This document shows, in pieces, positions 8,551 through 17,157 of a stretch of 50,946 bases of DNA. Below the pieces are notes generated by a model. It made no database searches. It was not told the origin of the DNA and saw only the letters and a program-made list of their open reading frames with translations. The stretch spans positions 1 through 50,946 of the forward strand of contig JBPCJY010000154.1 of NCBI GenBank assembly GCA_051004815.1, written 5' to 3'. Numbering within the stretch: position 1 is the stretch's first letter; the number at the start of each line of letters is the position of its first letter. The DNA is from JBBQXY01 sp051004815 (lineage in GTDB: Bacteria; Chloroflexota; Ktedonobacteria; Ktedonobacterales; Ktedonobacteraceae). The position numbers were made by a program, and so were the translations under genes.

Positions 8551-10563
8551 TCACAAGCCTTTGAGTACGTATCTGATGCGCCCGACCAGATTCGTATTTG
8601 AGCGTCGTTCTTCCTCGGTCAAATCCTCGCTGCTGGTAGGCATTGCATCTATGTATGCCTGCAAATGGCGCGTCAATGCTTGCGGCCCAGCGATGCGTGC
8701 CACATCCTGAAGCAATGTTCGCGCTTGCTCGTCCTGGTTGCGTCGTATATCGGTGATAGCGGTCTGCGCGTACAGTTCGGCATACTGGCGCAAGAACATA
8801 GCCCATTGTTGCGGTGTACTCAGACCGTGCATCACACGTTCAACCTGTGTAATTGCCTTCGCTTGCTCGTTCCTGGCTCGCTCCACATCGCCACGCAGCA
8901 AGAAAATGCTGGCGTATGCGGCATGCGTATCAGCGATACCCAATGGCTGTTGCTGCTGCTGGTAACGTGTGAGTGCCTCCTCGAAGTTGAACAACGCCTG
9001 CTCGAAATCTTCTTTACCACGGCAGGCCAGCCCCAACGTCAGCAGAGCAACTGCCTGTCCAATGTAATTACCACATTGATTGAAGAGCGTGACCGCTGCC
9101 CCGCTCTTGTCAATCGTCTCATCCCATGACTCTTGTCCAAGTTTCACCTGGGCCATACCCAGAATCGCATAGCCATCGCCATCAGCACTCTCAACCCTTT
9201 GGAAAAGCTGCCCGGCCTCTAAGAAAAGGTCGTATGCCAGTGCTAACTCTTCGCGCCCTAGTTTCACCTGTGCCATGCCTAATAGGGCTTCGGCAGCGAG
9301 GAGTGGTTCTTGTTGTGTCTGAGCCTGATCGCGTGCGGCATGAAAGCGAGTCTCGGCCAGCGCAAAGTCTCCCTCTGTCAAGGACAACTGGCCCTGCACA
9401 ATCGCGGCGAACGCGGCAACCTGGCCCGCTCGCTGACCCTTCTCCACGGCGTCTGTTGCCACTAGAAGATGCCTCTCCGCATCCTTCATATCGTCCGCGA
9501 AAATGGCGAGACGTGCGAGACGTACTTCCGCTTCAGCTATGCCATGTGCGCCCCCAGGCTCACCGAGTTCTTCCGCATATACTCTTGCATCACTATAGAC
9601 GCTCTTTGCCTGTCCAATCTGACCTTGTTGACGATAGATATCCCCCAGGCTGAGCAGTACTCTGTTTGCGACCCGCTGGTTATGGAAGGCAAGTGCCTGT
9701 CTGTATGCCTCTTGGAGCACCTGCGCCGCACGCTCCGGGAAGCCGCGCCGTCGCTGAATTTCGCCCAAACCGGCTGCTGTTTCCGCCAAACCGACCTGAT
9801 AGGCAGCCGCCTTGTACGTTCGTTGCGCATACTCCATCAGCGAGGCGGCATAGGAAAGTTGTCCACGTCGCAAATGAATCTCACCCAGGATGTGACTGGC
9901 ATAAGCTCCGCCCAGTGCATTGTGTTCGTCTGTGTAGAGCTGTAACGCGGATGTTGCTGCCGTCAATGCCTGGTCAACACGACTTTGCAGCAAGTAGACT
10001 TCCGCCAGTCCAAGGGTTGCGTCCGCCTGTCCTAATGCATACTCGATCGTCTGAGAAAGACTGAACGCCTCCGCAAAAGTGTTCGCGGCCTTCTCACCCT
10101 GCTCCTCTTCAAGATAGATGCGACCGAGACCGGTCAATGCATCAATGCTGCTGAAGTTCTCATTGTGAGTACGATACACTGCCAGGGCGTGCGTGTATCC
10201 TGCCTCCGCCTCAGCAAAATGCCGCGTCAAACGTTGCACATCTCCCAAACTACGACTGGCATCAGCCTCATTGATAGGATCATTTGCCTCGTGAAAATCA
10301 CGAAGAGCTTCTTGATATTGCGCTGTCGCATAGGTTATATTGCCTTGTTGCAACGCAATATGCCCCAATGCTAGAGCCGCGTGTCCCAAACCTGGTATGT
10401 TTTGCTGTACGCGATAGATGTTTTGGGCCTGTAGATAGGCATCCTGCGCCTTATCAAGTTGGGCCTGCTGTCGCTCGACATGGCCTATGGCAAGAACACT
10501 ACTCGCCTCGTTCAGTGCTTGTTGTCTCTCGGTTTCTACATTCTCGTGTTCCTGTGTTGTCAT
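8551..10563 (-). CDS. Tetratricopeptide-repeat protein
   Basis: 670 residues made almost entirely of about 15 TPR-type helical hairpins of about 40 residues. Typical units are ALGHIALQQGNITYATAQYQ and GLGRIYLEEEQGEKAANTFA. There is no signal peptide, membrane helix or enzyme domain, so it is probably a cytoplasmic scaffold. Its ATG overlaps the stop of the preceding gene as ATGA (10560-10563), so translation is coupled to the Clp_N/pseudo-AAA protein. That is the best hint that the two work together. It is the last gene of a cluster starting with hsp20. Confidence 0.88.
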   Translation of the reverse strand: MTTQEHENVETERQQALNEASSVLAIGHVERQQAQLDKAQDAYLQAQNIYRVQQNIPGLGHAALALGHIALQQGNITYATAQYQEALRDFHEANDPINEADASRSLGDVQRLTRHFAEAEAGYTHALAVYRTHNENFSSIDALTGLGRIYLEEEQGEKAANTFAEAFSLSQTIEYALGQADATLGLAEVYLLQSRVDQALTAATSALQLYTDEHNALGGAYASHILGEIHLRRGQLSYAASLMEYAQRTYKAAAYQVGLAETAAGLGEIQRRRGFPERAAQVLQEAYRQALAFHNQRVANRVLLSLGDIYRQQGQIGQAKSVYSDARVYAEELGEPGGAHGIAEAEVRLARLAIFADDMKDAERHLLVATDAVEKGQRAGQVAAFAAIVQGQLSLTEGDFALAETRFHAARDQAQTQQEPLLAAEALLGMAQVKLGREELALAYDLFLEAGQLFQRVESADGDGYAILGMAQVKLGQESWDETIDKSGAAVTLFNQCGNYIGQAVALLTLGLACRGKEDFEQALFNFEEALTRYQQQQQPLGIADTHAAYASIFLLRGDVERARNEQAKAITQVERVMHGLSTPQQWAMFLRQYAELYAQTAITDIRRNQDEQARTLLQDVARIAGPQALTRHLQAYIDAMPTSSEDLTEEERRSNTNLVGRIRYVLKGL

Positions 10564-11945
10564 GCCGATTTATCCTTTTCAGGCTCTTGCAGTTGATTTC
10601 CGCATTCAGGACAGAAGGATACGCCCTTTACATCTGGACGCCTTGCACCGCAGTGTGGGCAGGCTTTTGCTAAAGCGGCGCCACAGAAGCCACAATACTT
10701 CCAGTGCGCAGGAACCTCCTGTTGGCAAGCAGAACATATGGTAAGCCCCTCCTCAAAAGGCCGTGTGACCGTCCCATCGAGGGTCGCTATATGATCAAAG
10801 TAACCCGGTAACAACAGCGATTGATCAAGCTGCTCATAGCGGCTTATCGTTGCTATAACTGCCATCGCTGGATGATTGTCGCATCCATCTATCTCGATCC
10901 GTAGTTGGCTCTGCCACTGCTGATAGACGTCTCGCAGCTCAGGTCGTGCTAATGCATCAAGCGCGTCGATGTAAATGACACATGGAGAGGCCTTTTTCCC
11001 TTGCTCAAAGAGGTCATGGATCATGCGACGCCCGCTTTGAGCTATCATCTCTTTTTCAGGATGGCCCGACCCGTGAGGCGAACGAAGAGGGCCAAAGAGC
11101 GCGGTGTGGTCATCACTCGCAGAGCTTGCCATCTCAAAGAGGGCAGGGATGGAGAGCGAGAGCAGAGGAACAGCCCCTTCACCAGCTATGGCCTGTCCGA
11201 TGAGCGTCCGACTATTGCCGGCAGGGCCAACCAGGAGCAGTCCATAAAGGTACGAGCGCACATCCTGTCGCACGAGTTGCGGGTTCCTGAGAAAGTCTAT
11301 CACTTCGTGCAGCTCCCGCTTCACCCCATGAAACCCCACAATATCGGAGAAGGTGAGGGTAGGACGCTCGAAACTGCTGAGGATTGTGCTGGAAACACCG
11401 TCGTTGGAACGCAACACGCTCCGCCGACGAATTCTTGATGTGATAAGCTGATCCATGGTTGCCGTGTAGACTAGCCCCGAACGCTCTGTCACATAGGAGG
11501 GAAGGATGCTGCCCGCGTTGACCAGGAACAACGCCAGGAGTGGTTGCAGATGCGGATGGCGCACACTCCCCAGCAACACATGCTCTAACTGGACGTTTGG
11601 GACGTGCAGGTTCGTTGCAAAAGAGATGGCCCACTCGAGACAGGCTTGCGCTTCTTTAGACAACGGTATGCTCTTCGCGTCTCCTTTCCCAGTATCACTG
11701 GGGGAAGGGAAAATAGTCGCGGCCTGCTTACGAAGCACCTCTTGATCCAATCGCAACATATTGAATGTCTCCACGACTCCATCACCGTCCTGGGCAAGGA
11801 TGCCCAGGAAGAGATGTTCGGGAGTGACCTCCTCAACATTCATACGAACGGCCTCGTATTGGGCCTTGTGAATGGCTTCACGAGTTGCTGGTGTGAAGTG
11901 ATCCTGCTCCTGTTGCTGCATTCTAGTCATGGTGGTGGTATTCAT
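10560..11945 (-). CDS. Clp_N / degenerate FtsH-like AAA / double zinc-ribbon protein
   Basis: 461 residues in three parts. Residues about 15-150 hold two Clp_N repeats (FTPATREAIHKAQYEAVRMN; VTPEHLFLGIL; VQLEHVLLGSVRH). Residues about 195-395 align along their length with the AAA domain of FtsH (TFSDIVGFHGVKRELHEVID; YGLLLVGPAGNSRTLIGQAI). The Walker A motif is GPAGNSRT (240-247) with Lys replaced by Arg. Walker B is VIYIDA (323-328) with Glu replaced by Ala. The arginine-finger region RPGRFDR has become LPGYFDH. ATP hydrolysis is therefore unlikely. Residues 404-448 form two CxxC..CxxC zinc ribbons (C404/C407/C418/C421 and C429/C432/C445/C448). It probably acts as a substrate-binding adaptor or scaffold. 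Downstream TPR translation is coupled (ATGA). Confidence 0.85.
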   Translation of the reverse strand: MNTTTMTRMQQQEQDHFTPATREAIHKAQYEAVRMNVEEVTPEHLFLGILAQDGDGVVETFNMLRLDQEVLRKQAATIFPSPSDTGKGDAKSIPLSKEAQACLEWAISFATNLHVPNVQLEHVLLGSVRHPHLQPLLALFLVNAGSILPSYVTERSGLVYTATMDQLITSRIRRRSVLRSNDGVSSTILSSFERPTLTFSDIVGFHGVKRELHEVIDFLRNPQLVRQDVRSYLYGLLLVGPAGNSRTLIGQAIAGEGAVPLLSLSIPALFEMASSASDDHTALFGPLRSPHGSGHPEKEMIAQSGRRMIHDLFEQGKKASPCVIYIDALDALARPELRDVYQQWQSQLRIEIDGCDNHPAMAVIATISRYEQLDQSLLLPGYFDHIATLDGTVTRPFEEGLTICSACQQEVPAHWKYCGFCGAALAKACPHCGARRPDVKGVSFCPECGNQLQEPEKDKSA

Positions 11946-11961
11946 GCGACTTGTTCCTTAG

Positions 11962-12789
11962 CTATGCCTCGGCCACAGCACTGGCTTCAGGGCGATCAAT
12001 GAAGCGGTACCGCCTGAGATTGTTGTGTGTCGGTGAAATCAGTTCCAGATAGCCTCTGATCACGGACTCCGCAAAGGGGCGCAAGGGTTCCGTTGGTGCA
12101 ACCACCTTCCAAGAACGCTCGCCGGGCAGATCGGTGGGCAATATCATCACGTTCGTTCCCAGCGTATTCATCACCAGCATGTTGCGCTCGGCCAGGAACT
12201 GATGGGGGGCATAGGAGAAGAGCGGATCGTTCACCGCGGCGAGTTGCTGCTCGATCTGGCTGGGAGTGTGTCCATAGTTGCTACAGGCGGTTTGCACCTC
12301 CCGCAACAAATCCTCATCCGACAAAGCAAAGATGCCGTCCAAGGCGTGCAGCAGATTCATCTCTCGGTTGAGTAAGACGAGGCGACCATGCAGGAGACGC
12401 CGCAACAGGCCATCACCGGCATGGCGCACAGTCTTTGCCTCCTGTATCTGGTGCGTGATTTCCGCAAAAGAAAGAGCATCCAATTTGCGCTGGAGGAACG
12501 CCACCACCGCCGCGGTCTCGCCCTCTTGCCAACCGCGTAAGAGGTCCAGGCAATGCTGACCCTCATAGCGTCCAATGTTCCTATGCACACTCAGGATACG
12601 CTCCTTGCATTCGCAGACCCAGAGGGCATGAAGATAGTAAACTGTCTCAGCCACCGCTAAAGTGGCGAAACGATGCTGTCCATGCATGTGCTGAACGAAG
12701 CGAAAACTTGCCTCAAATTCAGGTTGCAGTTGCTCAAAGGCTACCAGCTTCTGCTGCGCCAGAGCCTCTCCTGCTGAAGTTCCTCTCAT
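11962..12789 (-). CDS. Hypothetical protein of the hsp20 cluster
   Basis: 275 residues from the ATG at 12789, which has GGAGA about 8 nt upstream. Earlier in-frame starts at 12804 and a TTG at 12846 lack a ribosome site. The protein is soluble and largely helical, with many Leu/Glu/Arg residues and the landmarks EALAQQKLVAFEQLQPEFEA and QQLAAVNDPLFSYAPHQFLA. I do not recognise the family and see no nucleotide- or metal-binding motif. It begins 81 nt after the hsp20 gene and ends 16 nt before the Clp_N/pseudo-AAA gene, so it is part of the same transcription unit. A client-handling or structural role would fit its neighbours but is only a guess. Confidence 0.7.
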   Translation of the reverse strand: MRGTSAGEALAQQKLVAFEQLQPEFEASFRFVQHMHGQHRFATLAVAETVYYLHALWVCECKERILSVHRNIGRYEGQHCLDLLRGWQEGETAAVVAFLQRKLDALSFAEITHQIQEAKTVRHAGDGLLRRLLHGRLVLLNREMNLLHALDGIFALSDEDLLREVQTACSNYGHTPSQIEQQLAAVNDPLFSYAPHQFLAERNMLVMNTLGTNVMILPTDLPGERSWKVVAPTEPLRPFAESVIRGYLELISPTHNNLRRYRFIDRPEASAVAEA

Positions 12790-12870
12790 GATGATATTCT
12801 CCATTCTAACGTGGTTGTGCTTGCGCACGAACAGCACGTTTGTCAACGATGGGTGGGACTTACTGTACGA

Positions 12871-13278
12871 TCATGTCTGAACGCAGATGACATGGTGACC
12901 AGCGTTGCCTTTGTGCTCGCCATGGGTAGGCGTGATGCGTTCGAGCGTCAATCGTGCGGGAGATGTCTGGTCGCTGATGGGTAATGTGACCATCAGCACA
13001 CCATTACCATAGGTGACATTAGCGCACACGGCATTGACCGGAACAGGAAGTGCGAGTTCGCGGTAATAGACACCGACGCTCCATTCATCGAGCAGTAACT
13101 CCTTGACCTCCTTGAGCATGGCGCGCTGGTCTCCATGGAGAATGAGACGATCATCGTTGGTAACTTCGACCGTAATGTTCTCAGGCTCCAGCCCAGCCAT
13201 CGGAGCGGCAATCATCAAACGCCCGTCTGTTCGGTAGACTTTGACCGGAATAATTTGCTGCTTTCCCTGCTCTTGCAT
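12871..13278 (-). CDS. Small heat-shock protein, Hsp20/alpha-crystallin family
   Basis: 135 residues from the ATG at 13278 (MQEQGKQQIIPVKVYRTDGR), which has AGGAAA upstream. A start at 13350 would add 24 residues without a ribosome site. The alpha-crystallin domain is visible as LMIAAPMAGLEPENITVEVT, then RLILHGDQRA, YRELALPVPVN and YGNGVLMVTLPIS. This is the pattern of small ATP-independent holdases. It is the first gene of the four-gene cluster with the Clp_N/pseudo-AAA and TPR proteins. No CIRCE-type operator is visible upstream. Confidence 0.88.
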   Translation of the reverse strand: MQEQGKQQIIPVKVYRTDGRLMIAAPMAGLEPENITVEVTNDDRLILHGDQRAMLKEVKELLLDEWSVGVYYRELALPVPVNAVCANVTYGNGVLMVTLPISDQTSPARLTLERITPTHGEHKGNAGHHVICVQT

Positions 13279-13471
13279 ATGTGTTTCCTTTTGTTTCAAC
13301 CACCAAATACGTCTTGTCAAAGTATACCCCATTTCCCTGTTATTAGCCATAAAAAATGATACTGTTCTTTAGTATTTGCTGAGTTAAAAACAATAAATAA
13401 TCTCAGGCATATCATTTTAATGTATTTTTTATAGAATTGTTTTGAGTTCCCACCAGGGCTTATTCCTTCTC

Positions 13472-13535
13472 CACCAGGGCGATCCCTTGCGGTCGCCCTG
13501 GGAAGCGTGCGGCATCGCTTAAGTGAATGCCTATG
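13472..13535. repeat. Dispersed palindrome, family A (copy 2)
   Basis: CCAGGGCGATCCCTTGCGGTCGCCCTGG forms an imperfect hairpin at about 13473-13500. The flank gcggcatcgcttaagtg..gcctatg on the right is the reverse complement of the flank seen beside the copies at 14.46-14.55 kb, so the repeat unit extends beyond the palindrome to about 60 bp. It lies between the trehalose-phosphatase and hsp20 genes. Confidence 0.7.
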
Positions 13536-13562
13536 AGGAGCATCGTATTAAGCATCCAAAGC

Positions 13563-14375
13563 TTATAGCATAGACACCATCTCTTGTAGCAGTGCCACCA
13601 TCCCTTCGACCTCTTGCACCACGATGTCGGCGTGTGCCAACAGTTCGGGTAGGGTATCGGGATGCTGTACCACGATGGAGAGGGCTGGGAGGCCAGGGGG
13701 GTCTGAGAGGTCATCAGAGCGTAAGCGGACAATTTCGCGTATGGCGTCCAGGTCTGTGCGATCATCGCCGGCAAAGACGACGCCACGCAAGTCAAAACGG
13801 CGGGTAAAACGTCGTAAAGCCTGGCCTTTGTCCACCGCGATGGGTACACGTATCTCGACAATGCGTTTCCCTTCGCTAAGCTGCATATTCACCTCGCGAG
13901 CAGGTTGCTCAAGGATAGCCAGAATGCGTTGGCGCGTCAGCTGGGGGTCTGTGGCAAGGCGATAGTGAATGGAACCTCCGAAACGTTTGCGTTGCACGGC
14001 GATCCCTGGCAGGTTTGGCAGTTGTTGCTCAACCAAGTCAAGCAGGTATTTACCGGGTTCGATAGAGGCTAACGCTTCCGGCACCACTTCGACCGGATGC
14101 GACGATGGCAGACCATCGCTCCACTCCAGGCCGTGTGTGCCGATATACGTTAGCCCTTCTACTTTGACCATAGCCGCGCCGTCGATGATGGCGCGGCCTG
14201 TCATAATCGCAACATGCGCGTGTTCCCTGGCCCGTTCCAGTAAAGAGGCAACGCCGGGATAGAGCCGGGCCGACGCGGAGGTGGGTGCGATGGGACTCAG
14301 TGTCCCATCAATATCAAAGACAAGGCCAAGGGGCCGTTGCGCTAATACGGTCTGTAGGGTATATGGTGCTGGCAT
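13563..14375 (-). CDS. otsB: Trehalose-6-phosphate phosphatase
   Basis: 270 residues, of usual length for OtsB, a HAD phosphatase that removes phosphate from trehalose 6-phosphate. HAD motif I is LVFDIDGTLSPIAP, motif II is in HVAIMTGR, and KGQALRRF and GVVFAGDDRTDLDAI give motifs III and IV. The substrate-cap signature is seen as YIGTHGLEW. AAGGGAAG precedes the ATG. No trehalose-6-phosphate synthase gene is in the window, so the partner enzyme must be elsewhere. Trehalose is a common stress solute and the neighbour is a small heat-shock gene, but a repeat separates them and co-transcription is uncertain. Confidence 0.9.
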   Translation of the reverse strand: MPAPYTLQTVLAQRPLGLVFDIDGTLSPIAPTSASARLYPGVASLLERAREHAHVAIMTGRAIIDGAAMVKVEGLTYIGTHGLEWSDGLPSSHPVEVVPEALASIEPGKYLLDLVEQQLPNLPGIAVQRKRFGGSIHYRLATDPQLTRQRILAILEQPAREVNMQLSEGKRIVEIRVPIAVDKGQALRRFTRRFDLRGVVFAGDDRTDLDAIREIVRLRSDDLSDPPGLPALSIVVQHPDTLPELLAHADIVVQEVEGMVALLQEMVSML

Positions 14376-14464
14376 GTAGGATTCTTCCCTTCCTTTCGCT
14401 TCTATAGTATCACAGGACGCGGGAAAGGACGGGGATCAGGTAGATATGTTACCGAGTTGGCTAC

Positions 14465-14506
14465 CAGGGCGACCGCGAGGGTCGCCCAATAGGCGTCAAG
14501 TTAAGC
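14465..14506. repeat. Dispersed palindrome, family A (copy 3), with IS-end-like flank
   Basis: GGGCGACCGCGAGGGTCGCCC (14467-14487) is followed by AATAGGCGTCAAGTTAAG. This flank is almost the same as the terminal repeat of the neighbouring IS element, although no transposase is attached to this copy. Confidence 0.7.
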
Positions 14507-14524
14507 GATGCCGCGTGGTTTCCA

Positions 14525-14545
14525 GGGCGGCCGCAAGGGCCGCCC
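14525..14545. repeat. Dispersed palindrome, family A (copy 4), left flank of the IS
   Basis: A 21-bp palindrome with stems GGGCGGCC and GGCCGCCC. An identical 21-bp copy lies at 16010-16030 on the other side of the IS, so the two may be a target duplication or part of the mobile unit. Confidence 0.75.
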
Positions 14546-16010
14546 CATAGGCGTCAAGTTACGGGAGGGTCAAACGCGCTCTGGATGTGGCGCGAGGTAC
14601 TCAACCGAGTACTGCGTGCCACAATGGAACACCCACCCCGGACACTGTCTTTGACGAGTCGAAGGGCCTTGCTCAGCGAGAGATGCTGGCGAAAGCCATG
14701 CACCAACATGGGGACCTGTTGTCGCACAATCTCGGCGACGCCGGTCCAACTGGCATGCGGATCATCATCACACGCCACCAAGATCACCCAATGTTGCACC
14801 ACCATTGCCAACAATTTGGCATATACCTCACAGAGAATACGCCACGGCTTGTCACTGCTCCATTCATCGAGCAACGCCTCTTGTTTCCAGAGTTTGAAGA
14901 GCAACTCGATTTGCCAGCGGATTTTCATCACCATAAAGGCTTGCCCCAGGCTCATCAGCGAGGCGGGAACATTGGTCACGATGATGGTCCAATGAGCCAG
15001 TTCCAACGCCACGGGATTGACTGGCTTGCTGTGTTTGGCGGCGTACTCACGAAGGCGCGCTTGCCTCAAGTTGGCCACCGACTCCGGAACACGCTTGACG
15101 AGCAATCGCACCTGCTTGACCAGTTGTGCCCCGCCCACATTCACCAGCCACTCGGCTTGGGTGGCCTGTTCATCCAGACTGGCAAGCAACTGGGCTACGT
15201 CGGTGCGCTGCTTGTCGTGCCAGATCACCGCACCGATTTTGACGCGCATGCAGAAGTACACGCCCTGTTTCATCAAGCTACTCAGGTACATCAGCGACCA
15301 ATAGCCCAGATCTGCCAGCCATACACTGCCGCTGGGCATCTGCTGACTGGACAACACACTGCTCAACTCATGGCGCCGTCCGGCTTGCAGATGCGGTCCT
15401 TGCAACTCGCCATCTTTGAGATTCCAGCGCACCGTGATTTTGAGGGCCGCTTTGCTCTTGTCCGGCTGGCCTTCTTTCGCCGCTCGGCCTCCACAGCCCC
15501 TCCATATCTCCGCCAAGGCGACCGGCAACGTGATGGTGCTCCCATCTTCGACCCACACCGCCGTGAACAGTCTCATCCAGTCCAGCGTCACTCCTTGTCC
15601 CCGCACCACCTGCTGCACCGCTCGCCGCAACAAGGCCAGCAGCCACTCGGCGGTTCGCGGCGTCCAGTGACAGTCCACCGCTTGCTTACTCACGGTGAGT
15701 CCCAGACTTCCCGCGAAGCGTGCTAAGGCGCTGGGTCCGCTTTGCGGCTGACTCCACCAGCCCATCACGAACAACAACGCCAACTGGGAAAAGCTGATCG
15801 TTCGTTCGCGCATTCCCATCTGTTTCGCCAGTTCGGGGGCATCGTGTTCAAAAAGTTGTTTGAGCTGCCTATTCAGCTGTGCTATACTCAATATCGCATG
15901 ACTCCTCTGAAAGATGTATCGGTCTTTTTTTCAGATCTCTATCTTCTCACAGGAGTCGCGGTTTGTCACCTCTTTTCTTTAGCTCTTCCTTTCTTAACTT
16001 GACGCCTATG
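14546..16010. mobile_element. IS4-family insertion sequence
   Basis: Ends are a 16-bp perfect inverted repeat, CATAGGCGTCAAGTTA (14546-14561) and TAACTTGACGCCTATG (15995-16010). The length is about 1465 bp with one intact DDE transposase gene whose stop codon lies inside the left terminal repeat. Both ends abut identical copies of a 21-bp palindrome (14525-14545 and 16010-16030). The element looks recent and probably functional, with no frameshift seen. Confidence 0.85.
14554..15891 (-). CDS. IS4-family DDE transposase
   Basis: 445 residues. The catalytic triad is visible as VWVEDGSTITLP (first Asp), VWLADLGYW (second Asp) and IRWQIELLFKLWK (Glu, in the YREK-type helix). The Zn-less IS4-type RNase H fold is interrupted by a beta-strand insertion before the Glu, as in IS4 relatives. 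The start codon is TTG at 15891, with GAGGAG 10 nt upstream. A minimal frame (ATGCGATATTGA) ends at this TTG and could modulate initiation. The TGA stop overlaps the left terminal repeat. A 379-codon frame on the other strand is a shadow and is not called. Confidence 0.9.
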   Translation of the reverse strand: MSIAQLNRQLKQLFEHDAPELAKQMGMRERTISFSQLALLFVMGWWSQPQSGPSALARFAGSLGLTVSKQAVDCHWTPRTAEWLLALLRRAVQQVVRGQGVTLDWMRLFTAVWVEDGSTITLPVALAEIWRGCGGRAAKEGQPDKSKAALKITVRWNLKDGELQGPHLQAGRRHELSSVLSSQQMPSGSVWLADLGYWSLMYLSSLMKQGVYFCMRVKIGAVIWHDKQRTDVAQLLASLDEQATQAEWLVNVGGAQLVKQVRLLVKRVPESVANLRQARLREYAAKHSKPVNPVALELAHWTIIVTNVPASLMSLGQAFMVMKIRWQIELLFKLWKQEALLDEWSSDKPWRILCEVYAKLLAMVVQHWVILVACDDDPHASWTGVAEIVRQQVPMLVHGFRQHLSLSKALRLVKDSVRGGCSIVARSTRLSTSRHIQSAFDPPVT

Positions 16011-16075
16011 GGCGGCCGCAAGGGCCGCCCCTACTATACTACGATGCCTGTTGTATTCGTAAAGCGTGTATAGCC
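16010..16075. repeat. Dispersed palindrome, family A (copy 5), right flank of the IS
   Basis: The palindrome at 16010-16030 is followed by CCTACTATAC and then a flank including TATTCGTAAAGCGTGTATAG. This flank matches the reverse complement of the spacer in the copy at 41.68-41.74 kb. The pre-insertion repeat can therefore be recognised on this side of the IS. Confidence 0.7.
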
Positions 16076-16115
16076 CTGGCACTCATTCATAGGCCCTAAA
16101 TGAATGCCCAAATGC

Positions 16116-17000
16116 CTACACCAATCCGCGTTCGTAGGTGTAGAATAGCTTACCGTCCCATTCGTATTCGGCCCCAGCAAAGGCGTCACGTACCATCATT
16201 AGGTCGGGAACGTAGCAGCCTACGTTATCTAGCTCCATGGTCAGGACGTGATGGCGCAGGTAGTAGGCCAGCAGGCTGATCGATTCGGTGGTGCCATCAA
16301 TATAGCCAATAGAGAGTTGGTGATTCCAGCGATCCAGGCGTGGCTCCGCGATAGCCAGGCCATCCAGCCTGTCCCAACGGCGCAGGATATAGACCTGTTG
16401 TTTCGCAATCTTCTGCGCGAGCAGTGCGCCGGTGATGCTATAGGCCACAAAACTGTAGTAATACAGGCCACCAACGACAGGAAAAACATTGGAGGCATTG
16501 AGGTAATTGATAATATCGTCTATGTCTTCCTGGGTTGCCAGTTGTGGCGTATCTGTCCCATAGTGTTGGCGCGTGGCAGCCGCCTCGGGCGTGGCGCGAT
16601 AGAGCGCGTAGGAACCCACGCGGCGGAAATAGCCTCGCTCGGCCAGACTAATAGAGGTTGTATTGGTGGACTCGGTAATCAGTCCGGCTTTGGTCGCGCC
16701 GCGCTTCATCGCTTCCGCCAGCATGGCAGTATCGAGGGCAGAGGCAATGCCATGACGGCGATAGGCCGGGTCTACACGCATGCCTTCCAACCAGGCATCG
16801 GTGGCATTGAGCATCTTGAGATGGGCTATACCCGCCGGTTGCCCATCGACGACGGCAACCAGCAAAAGCCCCTGTGTATCCTCTAGCCACTCATCCCAGA
16901 CATATTCAATATAGTCGCCCCAATCCCAGGTGTTGCTACAAAAAGCCAGGACCGCGTCGCGGTCTTCAGGTCGAGCCGGACGAATTTCTGTGTAAGCCAT
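16116..17000 (-). CDS. GNAT-family N-acetyltransferase
   Basis: 294 residues. The N-terminal GNAT domain (about 1-140) carries LLVAVVDGQPAGIAHLKML and the acetyl-CoA loop MRVDPAYRRHGIASALDTAM, followed by SISLAERGYFRRVG. The C-terminal half (about 150-294) is a second, weaker alpha/beta unit that may be a degenerate second GNAT fold, ending in LDNVGCYVPDLMMVRDAF. GGGG lies about 9 nt before the ATG. The substrate cannot be read from sequence. It is divergent from the PAP2 gene. Confidence 0.85.
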   Translation of the reverse strand: MAYTEIRPARPEDRDAVLAFCSNTWDWGDYIEYVWDEWLEDTQGLLLVAVVDGQPAGIAHLKMLNATDAWLEGMRVDPAYRRHGIASALDTAMLAEAMKRGATKAGLITESTNTTSISLAERGYFRRVGSYALYRATPEAAATRQHYGTDTPQLATQEDIDDIINYLNASNVFPVVGGLYYYSFVAYSITGALLAQKIAKQQVYILRRWDRLDGLAIAEPRLDRWNHQLSIGYIDGTTESISLLAYYLRHHVLTMELDNVGCYVPDLMMVRDAFAGAEYEWDGKLFYTYERGLV

Positions 17001-17157
17001 GCTATTAATCCCCTTCGGTTGCGATGTATACTCCTATTGTTTCCTCTACTGAATGTAACGAGAAATGCCAGATTCGTCAATACGCTGAAACATGTTCCAC
17101 GGTAGAATCGTGTTATCATTATATTTGAGCTTACGTCTACTCATCCCGGGAGTATAT

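Noticed and set aside
13279..13440. CIRCE-type heat-shock operator before hsp20
   Set aside because: No TTAGCACTC / GAGTGCTAA pair is present; only AT-rich sequence is seen.
14587..15726. 379-codon open frame opposite the IS transposase
   Set aside because: Shadow of the transposase gene: His/Gln-rich composition without domains. The transposase frame has the full DDE set.
16248..16886. 212-codon open frame opposite the GNAT gene
   Set aside because: Shadow frame without a ribosome site or domain.
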